Below, piece by piece: positions 9,340 through 17,389 of a DNA stretch of 64,000 bases. The notes beneath the pieces are model-generated. The model saw nothing but the letters and a program-made list of their open reading frames with translations. It was not told the origin of the DNA and did no database searches. Origin of the DNA: Gammaproteobacteria bacterium (GTDB lineage Bacteria > Pseudomonadota > Gammaproteobacteria > Pseudomonadales > Azotimanducaceae); contig JAPPGA010000068.1 in the NCBI GenBank assembly GCA_028821515.1, positions 1 to 64,000 of the forward strand. Reading direction: 5' to 3'. The translations under genes were made by a program, and so were the position numbers. Numbering within the stretch: position 1 is the stretch's first letter; each line of letters opens with the position of its first letter.

Positions 9340-10146
9340 GTGAACCTTGACGATGCATTGATCGACCTCGCGCGCCGGGCTGGCGACGCGATCATGCAGG
9401 TCTATGCGGGAGAATTCGAAGTCCGGAGGAAGGCAGACGCTTCGCCGGTCACCATCGCGGACCTGCGCGCTCACGACATCATCGTCGCCGGCCTGCGCCG
9501 CCTGACGCCCGATCTCCCCATAATCTCGGAAGAGTCCGAACCTGCGGATTTCGAGGTTCGCCGGACCTGGGATCGATACTGGCTGGTGGATCCCCTCGAC
9601 GGCACCAGGGAGTTCGTGAACCGAAACGGCGACTTCACGGTGAACATCGCGCTGATCGATGCCAACCGGCCGGTGACGGGCGTGGTCGGCGTGCCGGTGC
9701 GCGAAGAAGTGTTCTTCGGCGACGTGATCTCGGGAGTCGCCCACAAGATCACGCGGGACGGCAGGCAGGCGCTCAGGACCCGCGCCGTTTCACCAGCGCA
9801 TGGGCTGACGGTCGTCGCTAGCCGCAGCCACGGTAGTGGACGGCTCGAGCGTTATCTCGACACGCTGCGGGTTGCCTTCGGCCGCGTCGCACGACAGTCT
9901 GTCGGCAGCTCTCTCAAATTCTGCATGCTGGCCGAGGGCCTTGCGGACTTCTATCCACGGCTGGGCCCGACCTCGGAGTGGGACACTGGGGCCGCGCAGG
10001 CGGTGTTGACCGCCGCGGGCGGTGCCGTACTGCGTTTCGACGGTTCCGAACTCGCGTACAACACCAAGCCGTCGTTCCTGAACCCGGACTTTTTCTGCGT
10101 CGGCGATCCGGCCTTTCCATGGATCGAACGACTACCTCCCGCCTGA
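9340..10146 (+). CDS. cysQ: 3-prime(2-prime),5-prime-bisphosphate nucleotidase
   Basis: A 268-residue Mg-dependent, Li-sensitive phosphatase family enzyme that removes the 3-prime phosphate from PAP, the by-product of sulfate assimilation and sulfotransfer. Motifs: SPVTIADLRAHD, the ISEES loop, WLVDPLDGTREFVN and the C-terminal EWDTGAAQAVL. The GTG at 9340 just after the amidohydrolase stop is the best start; an upstream in-frame codon lies inside that gene. PAP removal would also serve the sulfotransferase at 25.7 kb. Confidence 0.92.
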   Translation: MNLDDALIDLARRAGDAIMQVYAGEFEVRRKADASPVTIADLRAHDIIVAGLRRLTPDLPIISEESEPADFEVRRTWDRYWLVDPLDGTREFVNRNGDFTVNIALIDANRPVTGVVGVPVREEVFFGDVISGVAHKITRDGRQALRTRAVSPAHGLTVVASRSHGSGRLERYLDTLRVAFGRVARQSVGSSLKFCMLAEGLADFYPRLGPTSEWDTGAAQAVLTAAGGAVLRFDGSELAYNTKPSFLNPDFFCVGDPAFPWIERLPPA

Positions 10147-10203
10147 ACCTCTGTTTCGCCCATCCCGCCCATCCCGCTGACTGACCACTGGCGAGTCGCC
10201 ACC

Positions 10204-10224
10204 CTCGCGATTATGCTGATCCCC
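10204..10224 (+). promoter_or_regulatory. Duplicated upstream element of cupin 1
   Basis: This 21-bp block recurs upstream of cupin 2 at 10940-10960 with two mismatches. Each copy contains TATGCT (10212-10217 and 10948-10953), a plausible -10 hexamer. The duplication therefore seems to have copied promoter and gene together. No good -35 is obvious. Confidence 0.4.
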
Positions 10225-10245
10225 AGGGAGAACTGGGGAGTCAAG

Positions 10246-10917
10246 ATGGCCGAACCGCAAGAGCGCGTCGAAGGACAACCGCAGAATAGGGAGCGGCGAC
10301 GGTACATCTCCGAACGCGGCCCATTCGAGATACGCGCCAACCCCGAGATCAGGCAACCTCGCCCGAAGGGCACCACGGACGAAGTCCGCGCCCTCCAGGT
10401 CTTCGAACACAGCGACCTGGCCGAAAAGTACGGGGAAGCGCCTGTGGCTGAAAAGATCATCGAGATGCACAAGGCCTTGGCGGGCGGCCTCACCTCCACC
10501 TCGCTCTTCGCCCAGCGCGACACGCCGGGCGGCATGACCCTGTCCCACGTGTGGATGGGGGCAAATTTCCTGATATATCGCCACAGCCATCCCCGTGGCG
10601 GGGACTGCCTCTACTACGTGGTCGCGGGCGAAGTCTCCCTCGGCCGGCGCAAACTGCGCGCCGGTTCCGTCGTCTTCCTGCCGAGCGGCATGCCGTACAA
10701 GTTCAGGGCCGGGCCGGCCGGCGCCGAGGTGCTCGAGTTTCGAGCGGGCGGCGGCGACCCCAACGCCCCCGGTCTGAAGCTCGAGGAGCACTCCCTGGAC
10801 TCGCTCCAGAACCTAATCGACGAAGGCAAGGCCCACCGGGATGGATGGATAGTGCCCGAGAAAATCGGGGATACGGCACTACGCCAGGCGGAGGTGGATG
10901 CGCGCGCGGGCGAATAG
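10246..10917 (+). CDS. Tandem cupin 1 (RmlC-like)
   Basis: A 223-residue single-domain cupin, first of four tandem paralogues. An N-terminal variable region leads to the shared ISERGPFEIRANPE block, a helical linker with LAEKYGEAP, then the cupin motif with YRHSHPRGGDCLYYVVAGE (metal ligands His-x-His, Asp in the usual Glu position) and motif 2 LPSGMPYKFRAG, where the usual His is Tyr. ATG 10246 is chosen over 10213 because the MAEPQE start is shared with copy 2. Enzyme, sensor or binding role is unknown. Confidence 0.8.
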   Translation: MAEPQERVEGQPQNRERRRYISERGPFEIRANPEIRQPRPKGTTDEVRALQVFEHSDLAEKYGEAPVAEKIIEMHKALAGGLTSTSLFAQRDTPGGMTLSHVWMGANFLIYRHSHPRGGDCLYYVVAGEVSLGRRKLRAGSVVFLPSGMPYKFRAGPAGAEVLEFRAGGGDPNAPGLKLEEHSLDSLQNLIDEGKAHRDGWIVPEKIGDTALRQAEVDARAGE

Positions 10918-10939
10918 CGCCGGATTGCCGGTCACGGCT

Positions 10940-10960
10940 CTCGCGACTATGCTCATCCCC
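10940..10960 (+). promoter_or_regulatory. Duplicated upstream element of cupin 2
   Basis: Second copy of the block at 10204-10224, with two mismatches and a TATGCT hexamer at 10948-10953. It lies 23 bp before the cupin 2 ATG. Cupins 3 and 4 lack it and abut the preceding gene. Confidence 0.4.
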
Positions 10961-10982
10961 ATAGGAACAATCGGGTACCTCC

Positions 10983-11648
10983 ATGGCTGAACCACAAGAA
11001 CAACCCGCAGAGCCACTCCCCAAGAAGTCGCGGGTTCGTTACGTCTCCGAACGCGGCCCGTTCGAGATACGCGCCAACCCCACCCTCAACCAGCCCCGCA
11101 AGCGTGGCACCGTCGACAGGGCCCGTGTCCACGAGAACTACGAGCAAAGCCCGCTGGCCGAGAAATACGGGAAGGCTGGCGAAGAAAAGATGATCGAGAT
11201 GGCCCACGCAACGGCAGGGGGTATCACTTCGACCCGGCTGTTCGATCAGGACGCGCCCAACGGCATGCGCCTGTCCCACGTGTGGATGGGAGCCAACTAC
11301 CAGCTATCCCGCCACAGCCATCCGAAATTCGGGGACTGCCTTTACTGCGTGGTCGCCGGCGAAATCTACCTGGGTTCGCGCAGGTTGGGGGCTGGCTCTG
11401 TCATCTTCCTGCCGGAGGGCATGCCGTACAAGTTCAAGGCGGGTCCGGCCGGCGCCGAGGTGCTCGAGTATCGATCCGACGGCGAAGGCGACAAGAACGC
11501 CCCTCTCGTCAAGCTTGCGGAGGACTCCATCGAGTCGATCCAGCAGATCATCGACGCGGGCAAGGCACACCAACACGAGTGGGAAGCGCCCGAGCAGTGC
11601 GGCGATACGGCAATACGCCAGGCCGAACTGGACGGGAGAAACAAATAG
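10983..11648 (+). CDS. Tandem cupin 2
   Basis: A 221-residue paralogue of cupin 1 with the same N-terminal VSERGPFEIRANP block and cupin motif RHSHPKFGDCLYCVVAGE; one Tyr of the other copies is Cys here. Motif 2 reads LPEGMPYKFKAG. It differs most in the linker after the N-terminal block (VDRARVHENYEQ) and near the end (SDGEGDKNAP). Its own upstream element suggests a separate promoter. The stop TAG shares its G with the GTG of cupin 3. Confidence 0.8.
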   Translation: MAEPQEQPAEPLPKKSRVRYVSERGPFEIRANPTLNQPRKRGTVDRARVHENYEQSPLAEKYGKAGEEKMIEMAHATAGGITSTRLFDQDAPNGMRLSHVWMGANYQLSRHSHPKFGDCLYCVVAGEIYLGSRRLGAGSVIFLPEGMPYKFKAGPAGAEVLEYRSDGEGDKNAPLVKLAEDSIESIQQIIDAGKAHQHEWEAPEQCGDTAIRQAELDGRNK

Positions 11649-12301
11649 TGGCCGAACCCGACGCGCACGCAGGACAAAAAAGAAGGGTTCGGTTCGTTTC
11701 CGAGCGCGGCCCATTCGAAATATCCGCCAACCCCGCCATCAATCCACCCCGCCAAGCCGAGGAGATTGACGACGAGTACGGCGCCCGTGCTTTTGAATGC
11801 AGCGAACTCGCCGAGAAGTGCGGGGAAGCGCCGGTCCGGCAGAAGATGATCGAAATGGTCAGAACGCTATGGCCCGGCATCGCCTCGACGCGGCTGTTCG
11901 GCCAGGACTCGCCCAACGGCATGGTCCTGGTCCACGTGTGGTTCGGGCCCCACTACCCGCTGTTTCGCCACAGTCATCCCAAGGCTGGGGACTGCCTCTA
12001 CTACGTGGTCGCCGGCGAGCTTGTCCTGGGTCGGCGCAAACTGCGAGCCGGCTCTGTCATGTTCCTGCCGAGCGGCATGCCCTACAAGTTCAAGGCCGGA
12101 CCCGCAGGAGTCGAAGTGCTCGAATTTCGAGCCGGCGGCGGAGATCCGAACGCCCCGGGGCTGAAGCTCGAGGAGCACTCCCTGGAATCGGTCCAGCAGC
12201 TCATTGACGAAGGCAAGGCACACCAGCACGAATGGGTTGTGCCCGAAAAGATCGGTGATACGGCATTGCGGCAGGCGGAGATCGACTCCAAGGTGGAGTA
12301 G
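11648..12301 (+). CDS. Tandem cupin 3
   Basis: A 217-residue paralogue starting at GTG 11648, which overlaps the cupin 2 stop by one base; the much longer upstream open frame is a shadow inside cupin 2. It retains VSERGPFEISANP, RHSHPKAGDCLYYVVAGE and LPSGMPYKFKAGPAG. It has a distinct VHVWFGPHYPLF segment before the ligands, where copies 1 and 2 have SHVWMGAN. Translational coupling implies coordinated levels with cupin 2. Confidence 0.8.
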   Translation: MAEPDAHAGQKRRVRFVSERGPFEISANPAINPPRQAEEIDDEYGARAFECSELAEKCGEAPVRQKMIEMVRTLWPGIASTRLFGQDSPNGMVLVHVWFGPHYPLFRHSHPKAGDCLYYVVAGELVLGRRKLRAGSVMFLPSGMPYKFKAGPAGVEVLEFRAGGGDPNAPGLKLEEHSLESVQQLIDEGKAHQHEWVVPEKIGDTALRQAEIDSKVE

Positions 12302-12303
12302 CC

Positions 12304-12972
12304 GTGGCCGAAACGCAAGAGCAGGTCGACGAACGAACGCGCGAACGAACGCGAAGGCGGTTCGTTTCCGAGCGTGGCCCCTTCGAAATTCGCGCGAATC
12401 CCGAGATCACGACGCCATCCTCCCGTGGTACTCCGGATAAGGCCCGCACCCTCCAGATCTTCGAGCACAGCGCCCTGGCGGAAAAGTACGGAGAGGGGCC
12501 CGTGCAGGAGAAGATTCTCGAGATGGCCGAAGCGCTTTCGGGGGGCATCACTTCGACGCGGTTGTTCGGCCAGGATGAATCGCCCAACGGAATGCGTTTG
12601 TCCCACGTGTGGTTCGGGGCCAATTTCCCGCTGTTTCGCCACAGTCATCCCGGTTCCGGGGACTGCCTCTACTATGTGATCGCTGGCGAGATCGTGATGG
12701 GCCGGCGCACGCTGCGGGCGGGCTCGGTCATGTTCCTACCGAACGGCATGCCATACAAATTCAAGGCCGGTCCTGCGGGTGCCGAGGTGCTCGAATTTCA
12801 TGCTGACCGCCGCGACCCGAACGCTCCTGGTCTGAGACTTGAGGAGCACTCCCTGGAGTCGATCCAGCAACTGATCGACGGCGGCAAGGCACATCGGCAC
12901 GAGTGGGAAGTGCCGGAGCGAATCGGCGATACGGCCCTGCGGCAAGCAGAGGTGGACTCAGGGACCGAATAG
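12304..12972 (+). CDS. Tandem cupin 4
   Basis: A 222-residue paralogue starting at GTG 12304, two bases after the cupin 3 stop. It carries VSERGPFEIRANPE, SHVWFGANFPLFRHSHPGSG, DCLYYVIAGE and LPNGMPYKFKAG. The Arg-rich N-terminus (DERTRERTRRR) is unlike the others. All four copies keep the His-x-His pair and a Tyr in place of the second-motif His, so purifying selection on the pocket seems likely. Confidence 0.8.
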   Translation: MAETQEQVDERTRERTRRRFVSERGPFEIRANPEITTPSSRGTPDKARTLQIFEHSALAEKYGEGPVQEKILEMAEALSGGITSTRLFGQDESPNGMRLSHVWFGANFPLFRHSHPGSGDCLYYVIAGEIVMGRRTLRAGSVMFLPNGMPYKFKAGPAGAEVLEFHADRRDPNAPGLRLEEHSLESIQQLIDGGKAHRHEWEVPERIGDTALRQAEVDSGTE

Positions 12973-13088
12973 CCTCGCGCTTGCCTCGCCCGCCTCGCGC
13001 ATAAGATACTTCCGACCTCACCACCGGGGAGCGGGACCGCCTGCAGCTGTCGGACTCGTTGCAGCCCCGGACAACCGGAGAGACTACA

Positions 13089-13508
13089 TTGGCCGATATA
13101 CAACCGCGTCCGTTGCCGACGCCCACGCCGGAAACAGCGCACTTCTGGGAAGGCACCCGCAACGGGGTACTCAGGTTGCAGCGATGTCTCGACTGCGGCC
13201 ACATCTACTTCCCCCCGCGCCCGTTTTGCCCCGCCTGCGGATCGAAGCGGGTAGAAGTCTTCACCGCCAGCGGTCGAGGCACCCTTCTCAGCTACGTGAT
13301 CAACCACAGGCGGCACCCGTCGTTCGACGGTCCCTACTGCATCGCCCTGGTCAAGCTGGAAGAAGGCCCAACCATGATGTCGAACATCGTCGAGTGCGAA
13401 CAGACGCCGGAAGCCCTGGTGCTAGACATGCCGCTCACGGTCGTTTTCGAACGCCAGAACAATGACATCTTCGTGCCCCTCTTCAGGCCGGCGGAGCAGT
13501 CAACATGA
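13089..13508 (+). CDS. DUF35 Zn-ribbon/OB-fold protein (thiolase partner)
   Basis: A 139-residue protein with an N-terminal helical region, a rubredoxin-like Zn ribbon (CLDCGHIYFPPRPFCPACGS) and a C-terminal OB-fold (GRGTLLSYVINH). Such proteins form acyl-CoA-binding complexes with thiolase-like enzymes. TTG 13089, with GGAGAG six bases ahead, is the better start than TTG 13059. Its stop overlaps the thiolase ATG by 4 bp, supporting a complex with it. Confidence 0.85.
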   Translation: MADIQPRPLPTPTPETAHFWEGTRNGVLRLQRCLDCGHIYFPPRPFCPACGSKRVEVFTASGRGTLLSYVINHRRHPSFDGPYCIALVKLEEGPTMMSNIVECEQTPEALVLDMPLTVVFERQNNDIFVPLFRPAEQST

Positions 13509-14644
13509 CCGGCGTAGCTATCGTAGGTGCGGCCGAAACCACCGAACTCGGACGCATTCCGGACGTGAGCCAACTGCAGCTGCATGCCGACGCCGCTCTC
13601 AACGCGTTCGCCGATACCGGATTGACCGCGAAGGACATAGACGGCGTGGCAACCGCCGGCTCGACGCCTGTCGAACTGGTGCATTACCTGGGCATCACGC
13701 CGCGCTGGGTCGACGCGACCAGCGTGGGAGGTTGCTCCTTCATGATTCACGTGCGACACGCGGTGGCCGCGATTCAGACTGGACAGGCCGAGACTATCCT
13801 GATCACGCATGGCGAGAGCGGTCGCTCCCAGATCGGAAGGGGCGCGCGTGGCGCCGGTACCGCCGGGCTCGCGCAGCAGTTCGAAAGTCCCTACGGCGCG
13901 ATGGGACCGACGACGATGTTCACCATCCCCGTCCTTCGCTACATGAAGGAGTACGGGCTGACCCACGAGCAACTCGCCACGGTTTGCGTCGTTCAGCGCG
14001 AATGGGCCGGACGCAACCCGCGCGCATCCTATCGCGACCCGATCACCGTGGACGACGTGTTCGCTTCGCGCATGATCGCCTACCCGTTCCACCTGCTCGA
14101 ATGTTGCCTTGTCACCGACGGCGGCGGCGCCCTGATCCTGACCCGGGCGGAACGGGCCAACGACTTTCCGCAGAAACCCGTGCATATCCTCGGCACCGGG
14201 GAAAGCGCCGAGAGTCCGATGGTCAGCCAGATGCAGGATCTGTGCTCCTCGCGCGCATTCCGCGTGGCCGGATCGGAGGCGATGCGGGACGCGGGCATCG
14301 GCCATGACGACGTCGATCACCTCATGGTCTACGACGCGTTCGCGCACCTGCCGATATACGGGCTTGAGGACCTGGGGTTCTGCGAGAAGGGCGAAGCGGC
14401 CGGATTTATCGCTGACGGCAACACGCGCCCGGGAGGAAAGCTCCCGCTCAACACCAACGGTGGCGGCCTCTCCTACATGCACTCGGGCATGTACGGCATG
14501 TATGCGCTACAGGAGAGCGTGCGCCAGATGCGCGGCACCGCGCCGGCGCAGGTTCCGGGGGCCGAGGTGTCGGTCTGTCTCGGCGTCGGCGGCATGTTCG
14601 CCGCGTCGGGCTGCATCGTGATGGGCACGGAGGCGGCCGCCTGA
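13505..14644 (+). CDS. Thiolase-family protein (SCP2-type acetyl-CoA acetyltransferase-like)
   Basis: A 379-residue thiolase-fold protein of the group usually encoded beside DUF35 proteins. It opens GVAIVGAAETTELGR and has a Cys in the nucleophile region (TSVGGCSFM); the C-terminal half carries the HSGMYG and GVGGMFAASGC segments. These enzymes act in side-chain or aromatic-acid beta-oxidation or condensation steps; the substrate is unknown. It is coupled by overlap to the upstream Zn-ribbon gene. An AT-rich gap follows. Confidence 0.85.
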   Translation: MTGVAIVGAAETTELGRIPDVSQLQLHADAALNAFADTGLTAKDIDGVATAGSTPVELVHYLGITPRWVDATSVGGCSFMIHVRHAVAAIQTGQAETILITHGESGRSQIGRGARGAGTAGLAQQFESPYGAMGPTTMFTIPVLRYMKEYGLTHEQLATVCVVQREWAGRNPRASYRDPITVDDVFASRMIAYPFHLLECCLVTDGGGALILTRAERANDFPQKPVHILGTGESAESPMVSQMQDLCSSRAFRVAGSEAMRDAGIGHDDVDHLMVYDAFAHLPIYGLEDLGFCEKGEAAGFIADGNTRPGGKLPLNTNGGGLSYMHSGMYGMYALQESVRQMRGTAPAQVPGAEVSVCLGVGGMFAASGCIVMGTEAAA

Positions 14645-15035
14645 AGGACGCACGCGACGCACGCTTTTTTGAGGTATTGGGGAGGTTTGGAATTGGCCTC
14701 ACCCGCCGGGCTGCATGAGTGCTCCGCCCTGCCGAGGAACCGTTACACGTTCGTGAAACCCGGCCGGTGAGGGCTGCAATGTTCACACCTCGATTTTGGA
14801 AAGTAAATACAGTTTCGGCCCCGTTCCGGGGCCTTGAGAAAATTATCAAGCGGCATCAAACGCTTAAGGTTTCACAATCCATTTTATTTTCATTTTTCGC
14901 CCTTTGCCGCATGCTTCCCGCTGCATCCTGACTTCCTTTTCGACACGGAAAAGGGTCCAAAAGCACCAAAATAATCGCAATGACATCAATTAGTTACAAT
15001 TTGTATCAAGCCAGAAATATCCCGGCAGTCACCTC
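14645..15035. other. 391-bp gene gap with AT-rich core
   Basis: From about 14760 to 15010 base composition falls well below the window average, with runs such as TTTTATTTTCATTTTT. A short hairpin GGCCCC-GTT-CGGGGCC region lies at 14817-14833, followed by TTGAGAAAATT. No convincing ORF or tRNA is seen. It probably holds the promoter of the next gene and perhaps the thiolase terminator; foreign origin is possible. Confidence 0.5.
14817..14833 (+). terminator. Possible terminator hairpin after thiolase gene
   Basis: Perfect short stem: GGCCCCG..CGGGGCC around a minimal TTC loop, followed by an A/T-rich but not T-run sequence. It is 173 bp after the thiolase stop. A regulatory hairpin is an alternative. 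Confidence 0.3.
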
Positions 15036-16031
15036 ATGAACGAAGCTACCCGCTACATCATCTACGGCGCCGGTGGTATCGGCGGCAGCATCGGCGCGCG
15101 CCTGTTCCAGCGCGGCTACGACGTCGTGCTCATCGCCCGTGGCGCGCACTTCCGTGCCATTGAAGAACAGGGGCTCAGATTCGTCACGCCCATCCAGGAC
15201 GTGCGGATTCGCATGCCCACCACCGACCATCCCAGGCACGTTGATTTCCGCGATGGCGACGTGGCCATCCTGTGCGTCAAGAGCCAGCACACCGAAAGCG
15301 CCCTTAACGACCTGTACGCTGCCGCCGGAGACGATATCCCGGTGGCCTGCTGCCAGAACGGCGTGGCCAACGAACGCATGGCGTTGCGGCGCTTCCGTCG
15401 CGTATACGGCATGAACGTGATGGTTGGCGGCGTGCATCTCGACCCCGGCGAAGTCTTCAACTCGGGAGAGAATCCCGCTGGCATGCTCGACATCGGCTGC
15501 TTTCCGTCAGGTGTCGACAAGCTCGCCGAGAACATCGCGGAAGCACTCACCGATGCCGGCTTCAGTTCACTGCCGGACCCTTCGATCATGGGTCAGAAGT
15601 ACGGCAAGCTGGTCGCCAACCTCGGCAATGCCGTGCAGCCCGTCTGTGGCGACGACGCCAGCGAGGTGCTGGCGTTGCTGCGCGAGGAAGCCGCCGAGTG
15701 CTATCGCGTCGCCGGTATCGAGTGGATCGACATGCGGACGTTCATGGCGGGGCGTGAGAGCAGTTCCCAACGGCTGCGGTCCATCCCCGGTCACGAACGG
15801 CCCGGAGGTTCGTCCTGGCAGAGCATTCAACGGGGTACCGGGAATATCGAGACCGACTTCCTGAACGGCGAGATCGTCCAGCTCGGCCGGCTGCATGGCA
15901 TACCGACCCCGGCGAACGTGGTGATGCAGCGTCTCGGCAATCGCGTGGCCAGTGAAGGGCTGCCGATCGGGAGCTTTCCGACGGAAGCGGTCCTGCAGAT
16001 GATCGACGCCGAAAGGGCCCAACAAGCCTGA
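15036..16031 (+). CDS. Ketopantoate reductase family oxidoreductase (ApbA/PanE)
   Basis: A 331-residue NADP-dependent reductase. The N-terminal Rossmann fold has YIIYGAGGIGGSIGARL, a middle CVKSQHTESAL segment and a Lys in GQKYGKLVANLGNAV that matches the family catalytic Lys; the all-helical C-terminal domain follows. True PanE reduces ketopantoate for pantothenate synthesis, but stand-alone paralogues are common and no pantothenate genes are nearby, so the substrate is left open. Confidence 0.82.
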   Translation: MNEATRYIIYGAGGIGGSIGARLFQRGYDVVLIARGAHFRAIEEQGLRFVTPIQDVRIRMPTTDHPRHVDFRDGDVAILCVKSQHTESALNDLYAAAGDDIPVACCQNGVANERMALRRFRRVYGMNVMVGGVHLDPGEVFNSGENPAGMLDIGCFPSGVDKLAENIAEALTDAGFSSLPDPSIMGQKYGKLVANLGNAVQPVCGDDASEVLALLREEAAECYRVAGIEWIDMRTFMAGRESSSQRLRSIPGHERPGGSSWQSIQRGTGNIETDFLNGEIVQLGRLHGIPTPANVVMQRLGNRVASEGLPIGSFPTEAVLQMIDAERAQQA

Positions 16032-16039
16032 CAACGGGG

Positions 16040-16906
16040 TCAGTCGGCTCGAGCCTTGCCTTCCGCCTTCTCGCGCACCCGCCGGGCCCTGCGCGCTTCG
16101 CCCCGCTGCGCGAGTTCGGCCAGGTCCTCTGGCCGCACTTCCATGTAGTGGTCCCGCCAGGACTCGTCGTCGCTCCACCGAAACGGTGTGCGCTCGGTGG
16201 TCCCTGGCCGCTCTGCGCGTTCGAGCAGGTCGATGCCCTGCACGACTATCGCCCTCTGCATCGATGTATCGAACGGCCTGCCGCAGGGATTGCCCAGTGG
16301 AAAGTCCGTGAACAGAAAGCGGGGCACGCCGCAGTGCTCGACCACGTCCAGCGCGGAACCGAGGATGACCGTCGCCATGCCGGCGGCTTCAAGGTGTCGG
16401 GCGGTCAGACTCACGGTCTGGTGGCAGACGGGTCACAACGGTACGAGCATCGCCGCTGCCGCGCCGTCTTCGCGGCAGCGGCGTAGTATCTCCGGGGCGT
16501 CGACCGTACGCGTGCGGCGCTGGCTGTACTCCGTCGGGGCACAGTGGAAGCGCGTCGTGATGCCCCCGATGCGACCAGCCTCAACCAACGCATTGAGATA
16601 CCGCAGCGGGAAGAACGAATTCACGTCATCCAGGTGGGTGGCGTTCTTGTCCCACTCCAGGTCATTACCGTACAGCCGTTGCGGCGGATCATCCGTCGGC
16701 CCCGATGCCACTTCGCGGACATCGGCAAAGGTGCGGTCATACAGGCTCGCCGTGGTGATGACCGCCAGTCTCGACTCGGCGAGTGGCTTCGTTAGCCGCG
16801 CGAACGGCACGTCGTCGAAGTGCGCCCAGACGTACGGATTGGTAAAGCCCTGCGCCGCGTAATATGCGCGGGTGCGTTCCATGTAGGGAACGGGTAGAGC
16901 GTCCAT
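16040..16906 (-). CDS. GrdB/PrdB-like reductase selenoprotein with in-frame TGA (probable Sec)
   Basis: Two adjacent same-frame ORFs are one gene of about 288 residues if TGA 16435-16433 is read as selenocysteine (residue 158). The junction reads LVPL-U-PVCHQTVSLTARHLE, a U-x-x-C redox motif where homologues I know have Cys-Pro-Val-Cys-His-Gln. The family is the glycine/sarcosine/betaine/D-proline reductase selenoprotein B group. Similarity is continuous on both sides: FHCAPTEYSQRRT before and GVPRFLFTDFPLGNPCG after. A hairpin with the expected bacterial SECIS spacing follows the TGA. The start is ATG 16906 (MDALPVPYMERTR), with TTG 16942 as alternative. Reaction in aerobic gammaproteobacteria is unknown. 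A plain nonsense mutation is the alternative, but the rest is intact. Confidence 0.82.
16406..16435 (-). promoter_or_regulatory. Candidate bacterial SECIS element
   Basis: On the coding (minus) strand, after TGA there are 12 nt, then CAGAC (16420-16416), loop CGTGA (16415-16411), then GTCTG (16410-16406). The loop begins 17 nt after the TGA and has a G in its first two positions, fitting the known bacterial SECIS rules for SelB binding. The stem is short (5 bp), so support is moderate. Confidence 0.6.
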
Positions 16907-17007
16907 GCAGGGATGATCATACAATCCCCCCAAACCCCTCAACGTCGCGACCGCAACGATTCATCTTGTAGAATCCGCAGGTTCGGCAAGAGACCAGGAG
17001 GAAAGTG

Positions 17008-17313
17008 ATGGGGAGCCTGACGCCTGGAACGCGGCTCAAGAGTACGGTTTGCACCACGGAAATCATGGTCATCACGGCGCCGCCGGATGACATCGAGATC
17101 AAATGCGGCGGCGAACCCATGAGTCAGGGCGAGGACGGCAACGGCGGAAGCGTGCACCAGGATCACGCCGACGGTTCCGTGATCGGCAAACGGTACACGA
17201 ACGAGGAAGGAAGCCTCGAAGTACTGTGCGTCAAGGCCGGCGAAGGGTCACTGTGGGCCGGCGGCGCGGCGATGAAGGTGAAGGACGCCACCAAACTTCC
17301 CAAGACTGACTGA
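17008..17313 (+). CDS. Small two-Cys protein of unknown function
   Basis: A 101-residue soluble protein with an ideal AGGAGG ahead of its start; GTG 17005 is directly followed by ATG 17008. Two cysteines lie about 18 residues apart in the N-terminal half (STVCTTE and IKCGGEPM), a third in EVLCVKAGEG. I do not recognise the family with confidence. It precedes an acyl-CoA synthetase by 76 bp on the same strand, so a joint role is possible. Confidence 0.65.
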   Translation: MGSLTPGTRLKSTVCTTEIMVITAPPDDIEIKCGGEPMSQGEDGNGGSVHQDHADGSVIGKRYTNEEGSLEVLCVKAGEGSLWAGGAAMKVKDATKLPKTD

Positions 17314-17389
17314 CTGGACACCAGGGGCTTGAAACCTCGCGCTGCGGCATGCTGGCGCGAGCGATAGCCTCTCCGATGGGGGTAAACCC

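Noticed and set aside
11282..11647. Long upstream start for cupin 3
   Set aside because: The frame lies inside cupin 2; GTG 11648 overlaps its stop and matches the paralogues.
10132..13316. Series of minus-strand frames across the cupin array
   Set aside because: They are antisense shadows that repeat because the cupins repeat; no ribosome sites or family features.
16040..16414. Treating the ORFs at 16040-16414 and 16433-16942 as two genes or a frameshift
   Set aside because: They are in the same frame, separated by a single TGA, and family similarity crosses the junction.
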